Shown: positions 51,393 to 59,673 of the stretch, in pieces
How the letters are laid out: each line of letters begins with the position of its first letter
Position numbering within the stretch: the first letter of the stretch is position 1
The notes under the pieces: model-generated
What the model saw: only the letters and a program-made list of their open reading frames with translations
What the model was told of the DNA's origin: nothing
The model's database searches: none
Assembly (NCBI GenBank): GCA_003225295.1
Contig: QHYZ01000052.1
Location: 95,421-159,420, forward strand
Length of the DNA: 64,000 bases
Source: Acidobacteriota bacterium
Lineage (GTDB): Bacteria > Acidobacteriota > Terriglobia > Acidiferrales > UBA7541
Direction of reading: 5' to 3'
Program-made: the position numbers and the translations under genes

Positions 51393-54188
51393 ATGGCTAC
51401 GGTGAAACATGCATTGGGCGGGAATTCCCCTGCCGCGGATACGCCCGCAGAGAAGACCGCGGGTGGCGCGGGAAGAGGTCTGAGCTTCCAGCGGTATTTT
51501 GCCGATGGGAAGAAGTCTCCCTTCGACGCGGTCGAATGGGAGAAGCGCACGGCATTGATTGGAAACGAGAAGGGCGTGACGATCTTCCGACAGGAAGACG
51601 TGGAAGTGCCAAAGAGCTGGTCGCAGACGGCCACCAACATCGTGGCCAGCAAGTATTTCCACGGAAAGCCCGGGACGGCCCAGCGCGAAGGATCGGTGCG
51701 GCAACTGATCGGCCGCGTTGTGAATACCATTGTGCGCTGGGGCGAAGAGTGCGGGTACTTTGCCGACATGCCGTCGCGGGATGCCTTCCGCGATGAGCTG
51801 ACCCACCTGCTGGTCGAGCAGAAGATGAGCTTCAATTCGCCGGTGTGGTTCAATGTGGGCGTGCAACCCAAGCCGCAGTGCTCGGCGTGCTTTATCAATT
51901 CGGTCAGCGACAGCATGGAATCAATCATGGGGCTAACGCGCACCGAAGGAATGCTTTTCAAGTGGGGCTCCGGCACGGGAACGAACTTCTCGACCCTGCG
52001 TGGAAGCAAGGAAACCCTGTCTGGTGGCGGAATTGCGTCTGGCCCAGTGAGTTTCATGAAGGGTTTTGATGCTTTCGCGGGGGTGATCAAGAGCGGCGGA
52101 AAAACGCGGCGCGCGGCCAAGATGGTCATCCTGAATATCGATCACCCGGATATCGTGGAGTTCATCGAATGCAAGATGAAGGAAGAGCGCAAGGCCCATG
52201 TGCTCATCGAGCAGGGCTACGACAGCGCGATTGACGGCGACGCCTACAGTTCGATTTTCTTCCAGAACGCAAATCATTCGGTGCGCGTGACGGACGACTT
52301 CATGCGCGCGGTAGCCGAGGACAAGGATTGGTGGACGAAGAACGTCATCGACGGGCAGCCAAATGAAAAGCTGCGGGCGCGCGATTTGATGATGAAGATT
52401 GCGGATTCGACCTGGCACTGCGGCGACCCCGGGATGCAGTACGACACGACGGTCAACCGCTGGCACACGGCGAAGAACACGGCGCGGATCAACGCGAGCA
52501 ATCCCTGCTCGGAATACATGTTCCTGGATGACACCGCCTGCAACCTGGCTTCATTGAATTTGATGAAGTATGTCAACGCCAGCGGGCAGTTCGACGTCGC
52601 GGGGTTCAAGCATGCCGTGGACGTCACCATTACCGCGCAGGAAATCCTGGTGGACAACGCGAGTTATCCGACGCCCAAGATCGAGGAGAATTCGCATAAC
52701 TTCCGGCCACTGGGATTGGGCTATGCCAATCTTGGCGCGTTGCTGATGTCCATGGCGCTGCCGTATGACTCCGACGAAGGTCGCGATATGTCCGGCGCGA
52801 TCACGGCGCTGATGTGCGGTGAAGCCTACGCGCAATCCTCGAGAATCGCTGAAAAAATGGGGCCGTTCCCGGGCTACGAAGTGAACCGCGAGCCCATGCT
52901 GGAGGTGATCCGCATGCACCGCGACGCGATGCGCGGGATCCAGCCGGAGCATGTGCAGACGGAATTGTTCCTGGCGGCTCAAGAATCGTGGGACACCGCG
53001 CTGGCGCACGGCGAAAAGTATGGCTACAAGAATTCACAGGTGACCGTGCTGGCACCGACCGGCACCATCGGATTCATGATGGATTGCGACACCACGGGGA
53101 TCGAGCCGGACCTGGCGCAGGTGAAATACAAGAAGCTGGTGGGCGGCGGGTTGATCAAGATGGTGAACAACACCGTGCCGCAGGCGCTGATGAAGCTGGG
53201 CTACACCCCGGAACAGACCAGCGAGATCGTTTCCTACATCGACAAGAACGGAAAAATCGAAGGCGCACCATACCTGAAGGCCGAGGATTTGCCGGTGTTC
53301 GATTGCTCGCTGGCTCCGCCGGGCGGCGGGCGTTCGATCAACTGGACGGGGCACGTGAAGATGATGGCGGCGGCGCAGCCGTTCCTCTCCGGCGCGATTT
53401 CGAAGACCATCAACATGCCCGAGGAATCGAGCGTCGAAGACATCATGAACGCGTATATTGAGTCGTGGAAGCTGGGGCTGAAGGCCGTGGCCATCTACCG
53501 CGACAATTCGAAACGTTCTCAGCCGCTCAATGCCGGCGGGAAGAAAGAAGAAAAGCAGGCCGAAGCAGCGGGCATTTTGGAACCCATACAGCGCGAGCTG
53601 TTTGCGCGGCAACAGCGGGAGAAGATGCCGGTGGAACGCGCATCGGTGACGCACAAGTTCAGCGTGGGCGGGCACGAGGGCTATATCACCGTCGGCATGT
53701 ATGACGACGGGCGGCCCGGCGAGATCTTCATCAAGATGTCCAAGGAAGGCTCGACACTTTCCGGCGTAATGGACGGACTGGCGCTGACCATTTCGCTGGG
53801 CCTGCAGTATGGCGTGCCGCTAAAAGTGTTTGTGGACAAACTGCTGAACACGCGTTTCGAACCATCCGGCATCACCGCGAACGCCAACATCCGATTTGTG
53901 TCCTCGGTGCTGGACTACATCGCGCGGTGGCTGGGCGGGCGGTTCATCTCCGCGGATTATTTGAAGTTGAACGGCCTGGCGGAGAATGCCGCTGTTTCAG
54001 CTGCGGCGGCCACCCTGCCACCGATGAACAAAGCGGCGCTGGAGGCCATGAAAATGGCGCTGTCCGCGCCAAAGCTAAGCAATGCCCACGAGGGCGCGCC
54101 TGCGTGCAGCGAGTGCGGCATGCTGATGGTGCCGAACGGCGCTTGCTACAAATGTGAGAACTGCGGCAGCACCAGCGGATGCAGCTGA
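51393..54188 (+). CDS. nrdJ: vitamin B12-dependent (class II) ribonucleotide reductase
   Basis: 931-residue enzyme that makes deoxyribonucleotides with adenosylcobalamin as radical source. ATG at 51393 with GGAGGG upstream. SACFINSVSD holds the first redox Cys. GTGTNFSTLRGS is part of the substrate site. NPCSEYMFLDDTACNLASLNL carries the active-site Cys and Glu. APTGTIGFMMDCDTTGIEP is the phosphate-binding region. The C-terminal part has a TSCPVE-free zinc-ribbon ending CSECGMLMVPNGACYKCENC, a redox/metal tail usual in this group. Single gene; no NrdR box recognised and no cobalamin riboswitch visible in the 150-base leader. Confidence 0.96.
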   Translation: MATVKHALGGNSPAADTPAEKTAGGAGRGLSFQRYFADGKKSPFDAVEWEKRTALIGNEKGVTIFRQEDVEVPKSWSQTATNIVASKYFHGKPGTAQREGSVRQLIGRVVNTIVRWGEECGYFADMPSRDAFRDELTHLLVEQKMSFNSPVWFNVGVQPKPQCSACFINSVSDSMESIMGLTRTEGMLFKWGSGTGTNFSTLRGSKETLSGGGIASGPVSFMKGFDAFAGVIKSGGKTRRAAKMVILNIDHPDIVEFIECKMKEERKAHVLIEQGYDSAIDGDAYSSIFFQNANHSVRVTDDFMRAVAEDKDWWTKNVIDGQPNEKLRARDLMMKIADSTWHCGDPGMQYDTTVNRWHTAKNTARINASNPCSEYMFLDDTACNLASLNLMKYVNASGQFDVAGFKHAVDVTITAQEILVDNASYPTPKIEENSHNFRPLGLGYANLGALLMSMALPYDSDEGRDMSGAITALMCGEAYAQSSRIAEKMGPFPGYEVNREPMLEVIRMHRDAMRGIQPEHVQTELFLAAQESWDTALAHGEKYGYKNSQVTVLAPTGTIGFMMDCDTTGIEPDLAQVKYKKLVGGGLIKMVNNTVPQALMKLGYTPEQTSEIVSYIDKNGKIEGAPYLKAEDLPVFDCSLAPPGGGRSINWTGHVKMMAAAQPFLSGAISKTINMPEESSVEDIMNAYIESWKLGLKAVAIYRDNSKRSQPLNAGGKKEEKQAEAAGILEPIQRELFARQQREKMPVERASVTHKFSVGGHEGYITVGMYDDGRPGEIFIKMSKEGSTLSGVMDGLALTISLGLQYGVPLKVFVDKLLNTRFEPSGITANANIRFVSSVLDYIARWLGGRFISADYLKLNGLAENAAVSAAAATLPPMNKAALEAMKMALSAPKLSNAHEGAPACSECGMLMVPNGACYKCENCGSTSGCS

Positions 54189-54219
54189 AAAGGAAAGGAG
54201 AAATGCGAGCACCAACGCG

Positions 54220-54606
54220 ATGAGCGCGCTCCCCTCCGGCTCAGGAGTAGCAGCACGGCTGGCTCCGGCAAAACGTAAAACCCGCGGGTTCCTCCACATC
54301 GTCAGGCACGGTGTGGGACCCCAAGCCATTTACATCGTGACCTATCACTGGCTGGATGGGGAAGACTCTGGAAACCATGCGGAGCGCCAGGAACGCCCTT
54401 GGCTCGGGGCCAGCGCACTTCCGAAGCCGGTGCTGGCGGAAGGCGCGCGGGCGCTGATCGAATTGCTCGAACGCATCGGCGTGGATTTCCATTTGAGAGA
54501 AGTGCGCGGCGCGCTGGAAGATATTCTTCGACTCGGCTCAGCCAACCTCCCCGATCTGTGGCTCAGCGATGAGGAAATGCTTGAGAAAGGCCTCGTCGAA
54601 TGGTGA
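54220..54606 (+). CDS. hypothetical protein downstream of nrdJ
   Basis: 128 residues from ATG 54220. Reads as soluble, with TRGFLHIVRHGVGPQAIYIV and VEW-terminated C-end; helices at ARALIELLERIGVDFHLREV. No motif recognised. It starts 31 bases after the nrdJ stop. An AGGAG sits about 20 bases before the start, a distance that is long; an upstream mini-frame (ATG 54203, six codons) ending at the start might couple translation. Unknown function, possibly conserved beside nrdJ. Confidence 0.6.
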   Translation: MSALPSGSGVAARLAPAKRKTRGFLHIVRHGVGPQAIYIVTYHWLDGEDSGNHAERQERPWLGASALPKPVLAEGARALIELLERIGVDFHLREVRGALEDILRLGSANLPDLWLSDEEMLEKGLVEW

Positions 54607-54949
54607 GCGCTAGTTCATGACGGGTGACGAGGCCGCGCCCTAGAGCGACCTCGTCGGCAGGTTCGGGCCTAGCAATGGGAGAAGAATCCCCGGTTGTTTT
54701 CGCCAGGGTCCGCGACGCGTCTCTCCCGTCCCCACCACCGCAAACACTCCCCCCAGGGGTGAAATCAAACGCCGCAAGTTTCCGATGAGCTGAACGAGAC
54801 TTGGCAACCTGTCCGCCGAACAGATGGGGACCGATGATAGGCGCCGGATCAGCCCGCCCCATTCCCTCACTCCATAACCGTCTTGGTGCATGTGTCGGGC
54901 GATCTGCTTCGTACCCCACCCGCAGCACAACTCCCCGCGAGGGTAGGCG
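54607..54949. other. 343-base region, no assigned gene
   Basis: Several short overlapping frames only. On the minus strand a segment near 54880-54930 reads GWGTKQIARHM, faintly like an IS21 or resolvase helix-turn-helix, but too short to call. Confidence 0.35.
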
Positions 54950-55414
54950 CTACCGGGATCGCGACCGGAACATGCTCAAGACCATGGCGATTTGCCCGGA
55001 ATGGTAAATGGCATGTTGCACGATTCCGTGAAGCATCGTTTCGTAGGGATAGCTGCGCCCTGCAACCTGCTTGGCCAAATCTTCGATGGGAAAATTCCGA
55101 ATCTTCTCTTCGAGCAGGTCGCGACTTTGGTTCCAGCGGGTAACCAGTTCGTTCCAGGGAATCGGTGGCTCGGCCCATTCCTTTTCGGGCTGCCAACGCG
55201 GGAGCGGATTGCTGTCGGAGGCGGTTCGAACCCGTTCATTCCAAAGGAGTAAATGTTGAAGCAGCTCCGAAATTGAATGAACCCCGGGGGCCGGTGGCGA
55301 GGTGGCCAGGTCAGGCGAAATCTCTGCCAGCAGCTCGGCGAGCGAAGGTCCGTACCAAGCGGCTTTGAGCGTCGCGGCGCGGTAGGAATCGGCGATTCGT
55401 TGGGTTTGGTTCAC
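54950..55414 (-). CDS. DinB family protein
   Basis: 154-residue four-helix bundle of the DinB_2/YfiT superfamily. Metal-binding His candidates lie in SISELLQHLLLWNERVR (~46-62) and in MLHGIVQHAIYHSGQIAMVL near the C-terminus, the diagnostic motif. No signal peptide, unlike the broken copy at 44896. Ends SRSR close to 54950. Function probably a thiol- or metal-dependent transferase; substrate unknown. Single gene on the minus strand. Confidence 0.85.
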   Translation of the reverse strand: MNQTQRIADSYRAATLKAAWYGPSLAELLAEISPDLATSPPAPGVHSISELLQHLLLWNERVRTASDSNPLPRWQPEKEWAEPPIPWNELVTRWNQSRDLLEEKIRNFPIEDLAKQVAGRSYPYETMLHGIVQHAIYHSGQIAMVLSMFRSRSR

Positions 55415-55849
55415 GTGTGCTGAGCGGACCCGTGCGGGGCCATGGCGGGGTCTCCAGCGGGTTTAGTTTACCATGTGGGCCGAAAAGCCTCGGCGTTCTA
55501 GTCCGGGGCTATGGCCCTCTTCATTTCTGCGGCCAATGGTCCGGAGACTCGGCGGCGAAGCGATTGAGCAGTTCGCGATCTAGCGGCTTGCGCTGAAGCT
55601 CGTTGAAAATTCTGCGTGCCTACCATGTCGCGCCGTAGAGCCCCTGCTTTCAGGCATGGGGATATAAGACGCGGTATACAGCTTACAGATATCTGTTGGC
55701 AAATGAAAGGCGGCCATTGTTCGGCCATTGTGCCATCAGGTTTGCAGATTCCGCGGTGTCGCACGGGAGAACAAATTTGAGCGCGTCGGTAGCACTAGAG
55801 GCTGCCAGTCGTGGAGAAGTTCCCCGAGTTTATTGAGCGACCGCATCGC
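55415..55849. other. 435-base gap with gene and IS remnants
   Basis: On the minus strand a stretch from 55607 to the stop at 55521 reads FNELQRKPLDRELLNRFAAE then SPDHWPQK, which looks like the tail of a real protein. It is cut off upstream by a stop, so a gene relic is likely. Just beyond lies a hairpin with CCCCTGC and GCATGGGG (55641-55661), similar to IS200/IS605 ends. No complete gene. Confidence 0.4.
55641..55661. mobile_element. possible IS200/IS605 end hairpin (remnant)
   Basis: CCCCTGC pairs with GCA-T-GGGG (one bulge) around a TTTCAG loop, followed by ATATAAG. IS200/IS605 elements end in such imperfect CCCC...GGGG palindromes. No tnpA or tnpB gene remains next to it. Confidence 0.3.
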
Positions 55850-56071
55850 TCACCGGGGGCGAGGTGGCAGAGGCGGGCGGGCGGTGAGCGACCGGGGGCG
55901 CATGCGGAAGCGCGGGCCGAGCGGCGGCGGAACGTTGCGGAGAAAATCGCCGCAACAGGGACAGCGGCCGTCATTGGCGGTGTGAGCGGTGATATCGGCG
56001 CGGAGCCAGTGACCGCGGGCTGCGCATTGCGGATTGATGCATTGCACCGTAAAGCCGGGCAAATATTCCAT
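55850..56071 (-). CDS. zinc-ribbon miniprotein
   Basis: 73 residues. ATG 56071 with GGAGAG 7 bases upstream. MEYLPGFTVQCINPQCAARG holds CxxxxC, and CPCCGDF gives the second Cys pair, together a 4-Cys zinc-binding knuckle. The C-terminal 25 residues are rich in Pro/Arg (NVPPPLGPRFRMRPRSL). No signal peptide. Likely a nucleic-acid- or protein-binding small protein; the same kind of sequence seems conserved in Acidobacteriota, from memory. It lies alone between a relic-rich gap and the SPFH gene. Confidence 0.6.
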   Translation of the reverse strand: MEYLPGFTVQCINPQCAARGHWLRADITAHTANDGRCPCCGDFLRNVPPPLGPRFRMRPRSLTARPPLPPRPR

Positions 56072-56459
56072 TTTCTCTCCATCCTGGGCGCCGGCCGGAG
56101 ATGCGAGCGCTTCGCCGCGGCAACTAGAAAAAGCTCTGAGCTCCCCCGGGGCGACCAAATCCCTGGTGGAAAAAGCACCCGAAAAATCCTTCTCAAAAAA
56201 AATGCTCAGGGCAAGCAAACCTTATGGCCGGAATTGTGCCGTGAGCGACCTGTGGTGTCAAGAGAAAAGGCTACAAGATATTGTGGTAAGGTTACGAGGG
56301 TGGGGACTCCGGACCGGTGACTTGTGGAAGATAGGCCCGTTCGAAACCGCCAGCGAGCGCGGATCGGCAAGGAAATCGAGAGGACACTTCTTGCGTATCC
56401 AGGATTGAGAGTGGTGCGGCTCGAAGTTTGTGCGCATGAGCCGCAGGACGGAGGGAAAG
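56072..56459. other. 388-base region upstream of the SPFH gene
   Basis: Short frames on both strands, none with recognisable sequence or a plausible ribosome site. It contains an A-run (56199-56207). Divergent promoters for the zinc-ribbon and SPFH genes are expected here. Confidence 0.35.
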
Positions 56460-57314
56460 ATGCCAACGACGACAAGGTTTGATCTGGGCGGTGAAGGATT
56501 GCCGAGGATGAACTTGGGCGGCGCGGGGAAAAGAATATTGCAGCTGGCAATTCTGGTGGTGCTGATCATCCTGCTTATGGCCAGCACGACTTCGATTCCC
56601 ACCGGAAATGTGGGCGTGTTGACGCTGTTCGGGCGGGTGACGGGTGAAACGCTGCCGGAGGGAATTCACCTGGTTAATCCGTTGAAGTCGGTGCAAAAAC
56701 TCTCTATTCAGACACAATCCGTCAAAGAGAGCGCCAACGTGCCTTCGAACGAAGGACTGATTCTGGCGCTGGACACGTCGCTACTGTTCCGGCTGGACAA
56801 GGACAAAGCAGCGTTCGTTTTCCAGACCGTGGGCGATAATTACGCGGAGAAAATCGTGGAGCCTACACTACGGGCGGCGATACGCGCGTCGACTTCGGCG
56901 CATTCGGCGAATGCGTTATACACAAACGCGCGGGAGCTGGTGCAGCAACAGATTCAGGACGAACTGAAAGCGCAACTCGCACCGCGAGGCGTGATCGTGG
57001 AGAACGTGCTGCTGCGAGATGTGCAATTGCCGGCGATGCTGAAAGGCTCGATCGAAGCCAAGCAGCAGGCGGAGCAGGATGCACTGCGGATGAGCTTCAT
57101 CCTGCAGAAGGAAAAGCAGGAGGCCGAGCGCAAGCGCATCGAAGCGCAGGGCATTGCGGACTTTCAGAGAATCGTGGCAACGGGGATCAGCGCGCAGCTG
57201 CTCGAATGGAAGGGCATCGAAGCCACCGAGAAGCTGGCGGCGAGCTCGAACGCCAAGGTGGTGATTATCGGGAATCCGAAGAACGGACTCCCGCTGGTGC
57301 TGGAGCCGAAGTAG
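56460..57314 (+). CDS. SPFH/prohibitin family membrane protein
   Basis: 284 residues; ATG 56460 with GGAGGG six bases upstream, preferred to the in-frame codon 30 bases earlier. A single N-terminal membrane anchor (~27-46, LQLAILVVLIILLMASTTS) is followed by the SPFH/Band 7 domain (~50-190; PTGNVGVLTLFGRVTGETLP) and a coiled-coil tail (KEKQEAERKRIEAQGIADFQ). Prohibitin-type SPFH proteins assemble into ring-shaped membrane scaffolds and control proteases such as FtsH. No FtsH gene is near. Confidence 0.9.
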   Translation: MPTTTRFDLGGEGLPRMNLGGAGKRILQLAILVVLIILLMASTTSIPTGNVGVLTLFGRVTGETLPEGIHLVNPLKSVQKLSIQTQSVKESANVPSNEGLILALDTSLLFRLDKDKAAFVFQTVGDNYAEKIVEPTLRAAIRASTSAHSANALYTNARELVQQQIQDELKAQLAPRGVIVENVLLRDVQLPAMLKGSIEAKQQAEQDALRMSFILQKEKQEAERKRIEAQGIADFQRIVATGISAQLLEWKGIEATEKLAASSNAKVVIIGNPKNGLPLVLEPK

Positions 57315-57388
57315 CTAGCGGTGATTTAGGACCACTGCTAGAAGGGTCCGCCTGGCCGCACACCGGGCAGGGCGGCTGCGCAAGCCAG

Positions 57389-57429
57389 TACGAAGATTTT
57401 CGTTGACAATACGAAACTCTTCGTAATAG
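57389..57429 (+). promoter_or_regulatory. BlaI-type double operator over a sigma70 promoter
   Basis: Two palindromes of the form TACGAA-N4-TTCGTA: TACGAA GATT TTCGTT (57389-57404, one mismatch) and TACGAA ACTC TTCGTA (57410-57425, perfect), centres 21 bases apart. -35 TTGACA is at 57403-57408 and -10 TAATAG at 57424-57429 (or one base further on). The expected transcription start at ~57436-57439 coincides with the ATG, so the mRNA looks leaderless; no ribosome site is visible. Confidence 0.75.
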
Positions 57430-57438
57430 GCTCTGTCC

Positions 57439-57825
57439 ATGAACCAACCTCTCCAAAAGCCCACAACTTCCGAACTTGAAATTCTTCGCGTCCTTTGGGC
57501 GCGCGGACCCTCCACCGTCCGCGAGGTGCACCAGGAGCTCCGGGAAAGGAAGTCACTTGGCTACACCACGGTTCTCAAGCTCTTGCAGATTATGACCGCC
57601 AAAGGTACCGTCCGCAGAAACGAAGAGCAACGGGCCCACGTTTACCAAGCATGCCAGCCGGCGACGGAAACAAAGCGGCAACTCGTTGGGGACGTCCTGC
57701 AGCGGGTGTTCGAAGGGTCGGCGAGCGAATTGATGATTCATGCGCTGGAAGGTCGGCGGACGTCCCAGAAAGAGCTGGATGAGCTGCGCCGTCTTCTGGA
57801 CGAGTACGAGGGGAGAAGCCGATGA
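57439..57825 (+). CDS. BlaI/MecI/CopY family repressor
   Basis: 128 residues, full length. Winged helix-turn-helix: PTTSELEILRVLWARGPSTV then RERKSLGYTTVLKLLQIM is the recognition part, with the wing TAKGTVRRNEEQRAHVY. The C-terminal dimerisation arm holds the region cut by BlaR1 proteases in relatives. The operator pair over its promoter implies autorepression. The stop overlaps by four bases the start of the M56 protease gene (ATGA at 57822-57825). With no beta-lactamase gene nearby the inducer may be cell-envelope stress of another kind. Confidence 0.93.
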   Translation: MNQPLQKPTTSELEILRVLWARGPSTVREVHQELRERKSLGYTTVLKLLQIMTAKGTVRRNEEQRAHVYQACQPATETKRQLVGDVLQRVFEGSASELMIHALEGRRTSQKELDELRRLLDEYEGRSR

Positions 57826-59639
57826 CCAACTTCGTGAATTGGATTTCGCCAGAGGTTCTGCGCACGCTCGGCTGGACGTTGTTGCATTTCATCTGGCAGG
57901 GCGCAGGGCTGGCGGCTCTGTTTGCCGTGGCGACCGCGGTTTGCCGAAGCTCTACGGCGCGTTACGCGCTGGCGGTGAGCGCGCTCGTTTTGATGATGGT
58001 CTCGCCGGTCATCACCTTCACGTGGTTGCGCGCGCCAGCGAATCCGGCCGTGCGGACTGGGGCTGGAGGAGCTTCGACCTCGGCGGGAACGTCCACCCGA
58101 AACGCCATCGCCCTGTCAAGCTCCCTCGCCCCTGTCGCCGAATCTCGAACCGTGCAGCCAAGCGCCATGCTGTGGCTGGTGGAAGCGTGGTTCCTGGGTG
58201 TCCTTTTGCTGAGCCTGAGAACCGCGGGGGGATTGTTTCTGATCGAGAGGATGCGGCGCAAAGAGGTCCAGCCGGTCGGTGGAGAGCTGTACGAAAGATG
58301 TCTGGCGCTGCAGCGAGGAATGGGCCTCGACCGTGTCATCCAGTATTGCGAGTGCCATGGGCTGGACGCTCCAGCGGTACTCGGATGGTTCCGTCCCGTC
58401 GTGCTGCTGCCGGTGAGGGCGCTGACCGGCTTGAGCGAGCAGCAAATCGAAGCGGTCATCGCGCATGAACTGGCGCACATTCGCCGCCTCGATTGTTTCG
58501 TGAATCTTTTCCAGATCGCCGCCGAAACGCTGCTGTTCTACCACCCGGCGGTCTGGTGGGTGAGCCAGGGAATTCGCGCCGAGCGCGAGAACTGCTGCGA
58601 CGACGAGGCCATCTCCCTTTGCGGCGACGCCGTGAATTACGCGCGGGCACTCACGCTGATGGAAGAATGGCGGACGGCTCCTCGATTGATGATGGCCGCC
58701 AATCGCAGCCCGCTTGCGCAGCGCGTCGTGCGGGTGCTCGGCTGGGAGGGAGCTAGGGGCGGAACTCGCGTGGCGGGACTGGCGGCCAGTTTCGTCTGTC
58801 TCGTGGGAGCACTGCTGGCGGGCCACGCATTTCTGGGAGTCGCGCATGCCGCGCTGGGAGCCGGGACATCTCAAAGACAGGAGCAAGGAAGCGGCAGCGT
58901 GATAGTTGTCAGGCCGGAACCTGCTGCGGCCAAGGAGCGCACCGCACAAGCGGCAAAACCGTCGGGAATGGCCGCGGCGAAGACGCAGACCAACAAAAAC
59001 AAGGATCAGCAGACGGCCAGCGACGACCTCAATAAGAAGCAGTCCTATCTGGACGCGATGGAGGCGGCGGGCTTCAAGAACCTGACCGTGGATGAATTGA
59101 TTGCCATGAAGATTCAGGGTGTCACTCCGGAATACGTGAGAGAAATTCATGAGCTGGGGTTCGAACCCACTCCGGACGAACTCGTGGGCATGCGCGTGCA
59201 GGGCATCACCTCGGAATACGTTCGCGAGATGAGGGCCTTCGATTCCCACCTCAACATCGATGAACTGATCGGGATGAAAGTGCAGGGAGTTACGCCGGAA
59301 TATATCCGTGAATTCCACGACTTGGGATTGCAACCGAGCGCCGATGACCTCATTGGGTTGAAGGTTCAGGGTGTGACGCCGGGTTATGTAAAGGAGATGC
59401 GAGCCACCGGGCTAAAACCCAATACCGACGAGCTGATTGGGATGAAGGTGCAGGGAATCACGCCAGAGTACGTGAAGTCGATCGAAGCGGCGGGCTTCCG
59501 GGACCTGGATTGCGACGAGCTGATCGGTGCGAAAGTGCAGGGGATCACGCCGGAGTTCATCGAGAAGGCCCGGAAGCACGGGTTTCAGAATCTGACTCTG
59601 GACAAGTTGATGGCGCTCAAACACGCCGACATTTTGTGA
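57822..59639 (+). CDS. BlaR1/M56 family sensor protease with C-terminal repeat domain
   Basis: 605 residues. Membrane helices ~15-40, 47-67, 115-137 and, after the protease loop, ~318-340. The zinc protease motif HELAHIRR is at 215-222, with further ligand Glu in ERENCCDDEA (254-263). A linker rich in Lys/Ala/Gln (~365-410) leads to residues 424-605: six tandem repeats of 28-29 residues plus a half repeat, consensus DELIGMKVQGVTPEYVREM. These replace the penicillin-binding sensor domain of classical BlaR1. They lie after the last helix and should be extracytoplasmic. The protease would cut the BlaI repressor on signal. The next gene carries the same repeat type. Confidence 0.9.
   Translation: MTNFVNWISPEVLRTLGWTLLHFIWQGAGLAALFAVATAVCRSSTARYALAVSALVLMMVSPVITFTWLRAPANPAVRTGAGGASTSAGTSTRNAIALSSSLAPVAESRTVQPSAMLWLVEAWFLGVLLLSLRTAGGLFLIERMRRKEVQPVGGELYERCLALQRGMGLDRVIQYCECHGLDAPAVLGWFRPVVLLPVRALTGLSEQQIEAVIAHELAHIRRLDCFVNLFQIAAETLLFYHPAVWWVSQGIRAERENCCDDEAISLCGDAVNYARALTLMEEWRTAPRLMMAANRSPLAQRVVRVLGWEGARGGTRVAGLAASFVCLVGALLAGHAFLGVAHAALGAGTSQRQEQGSGSVIVVRPEPAAAKERTAQAAKPSGMAAAKTQTNKNKDQQTASDDLNKKQSYLDAMEAAGFKNLTVDELIAMKIQGVTPEYVREIHELGFEPTPDELVGMRVQGITSEYVREMRAFDSHLNIDELIGMKVQGVTPEYIREFHDLGLQPSADDLIGLKVQGVTPGYVKEMRATGLKPNTDELIGMKVQGITPEYVKSIEAAGFRDLDCDELIGAKVQGITPEFIEKARKHGFQNLTLDKLMALKHADIL
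59091..59639 (+). repeat. tandem protein repeats in the M56 gene
   Basis: Six units of 84-87 bases code for DELIGMKVQGVTPEY-type repeats, then a 12-residue partial unit. The DNA copies have diverged, so they are not recent. Confidence 0.9.
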
Positions 59640-59673
59640 GTTTGGCGGGCAACGCGAGGAGGAGTGAGGTCCT

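Noticed and set aside
54640..54930. IS21-like helix-turn-helix on the minus strand
   Set aside because: Only about 11 residues resemble it, and the rest of the frame has no transposase features.
59140..59175. GGTTCGAACCC resembling a tRNA T-loop
   Set aside because: Lies inside the repeat-coding part of the M56 gene and has no tRNA arms around it. A similar GGTTCGAACC at 55225 lies inside a DinB gene.
58116..59333. Long minus-strand open frame opposite the M56 protease gene
   Set aside because: It mirrors the real gene, has an amino-acid composition typical of antisense GC-rich frames and no recognised motif. The same applies to other long antisense frames, e.g. 1747-2553, 5827-6597 and 45686-46765.
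59091..59639. Regular 84-87-base units that could be taken for a CRISPR-like array
   Set aside because: They are translated protein repeats; units are diverged and there are no unique spacers.
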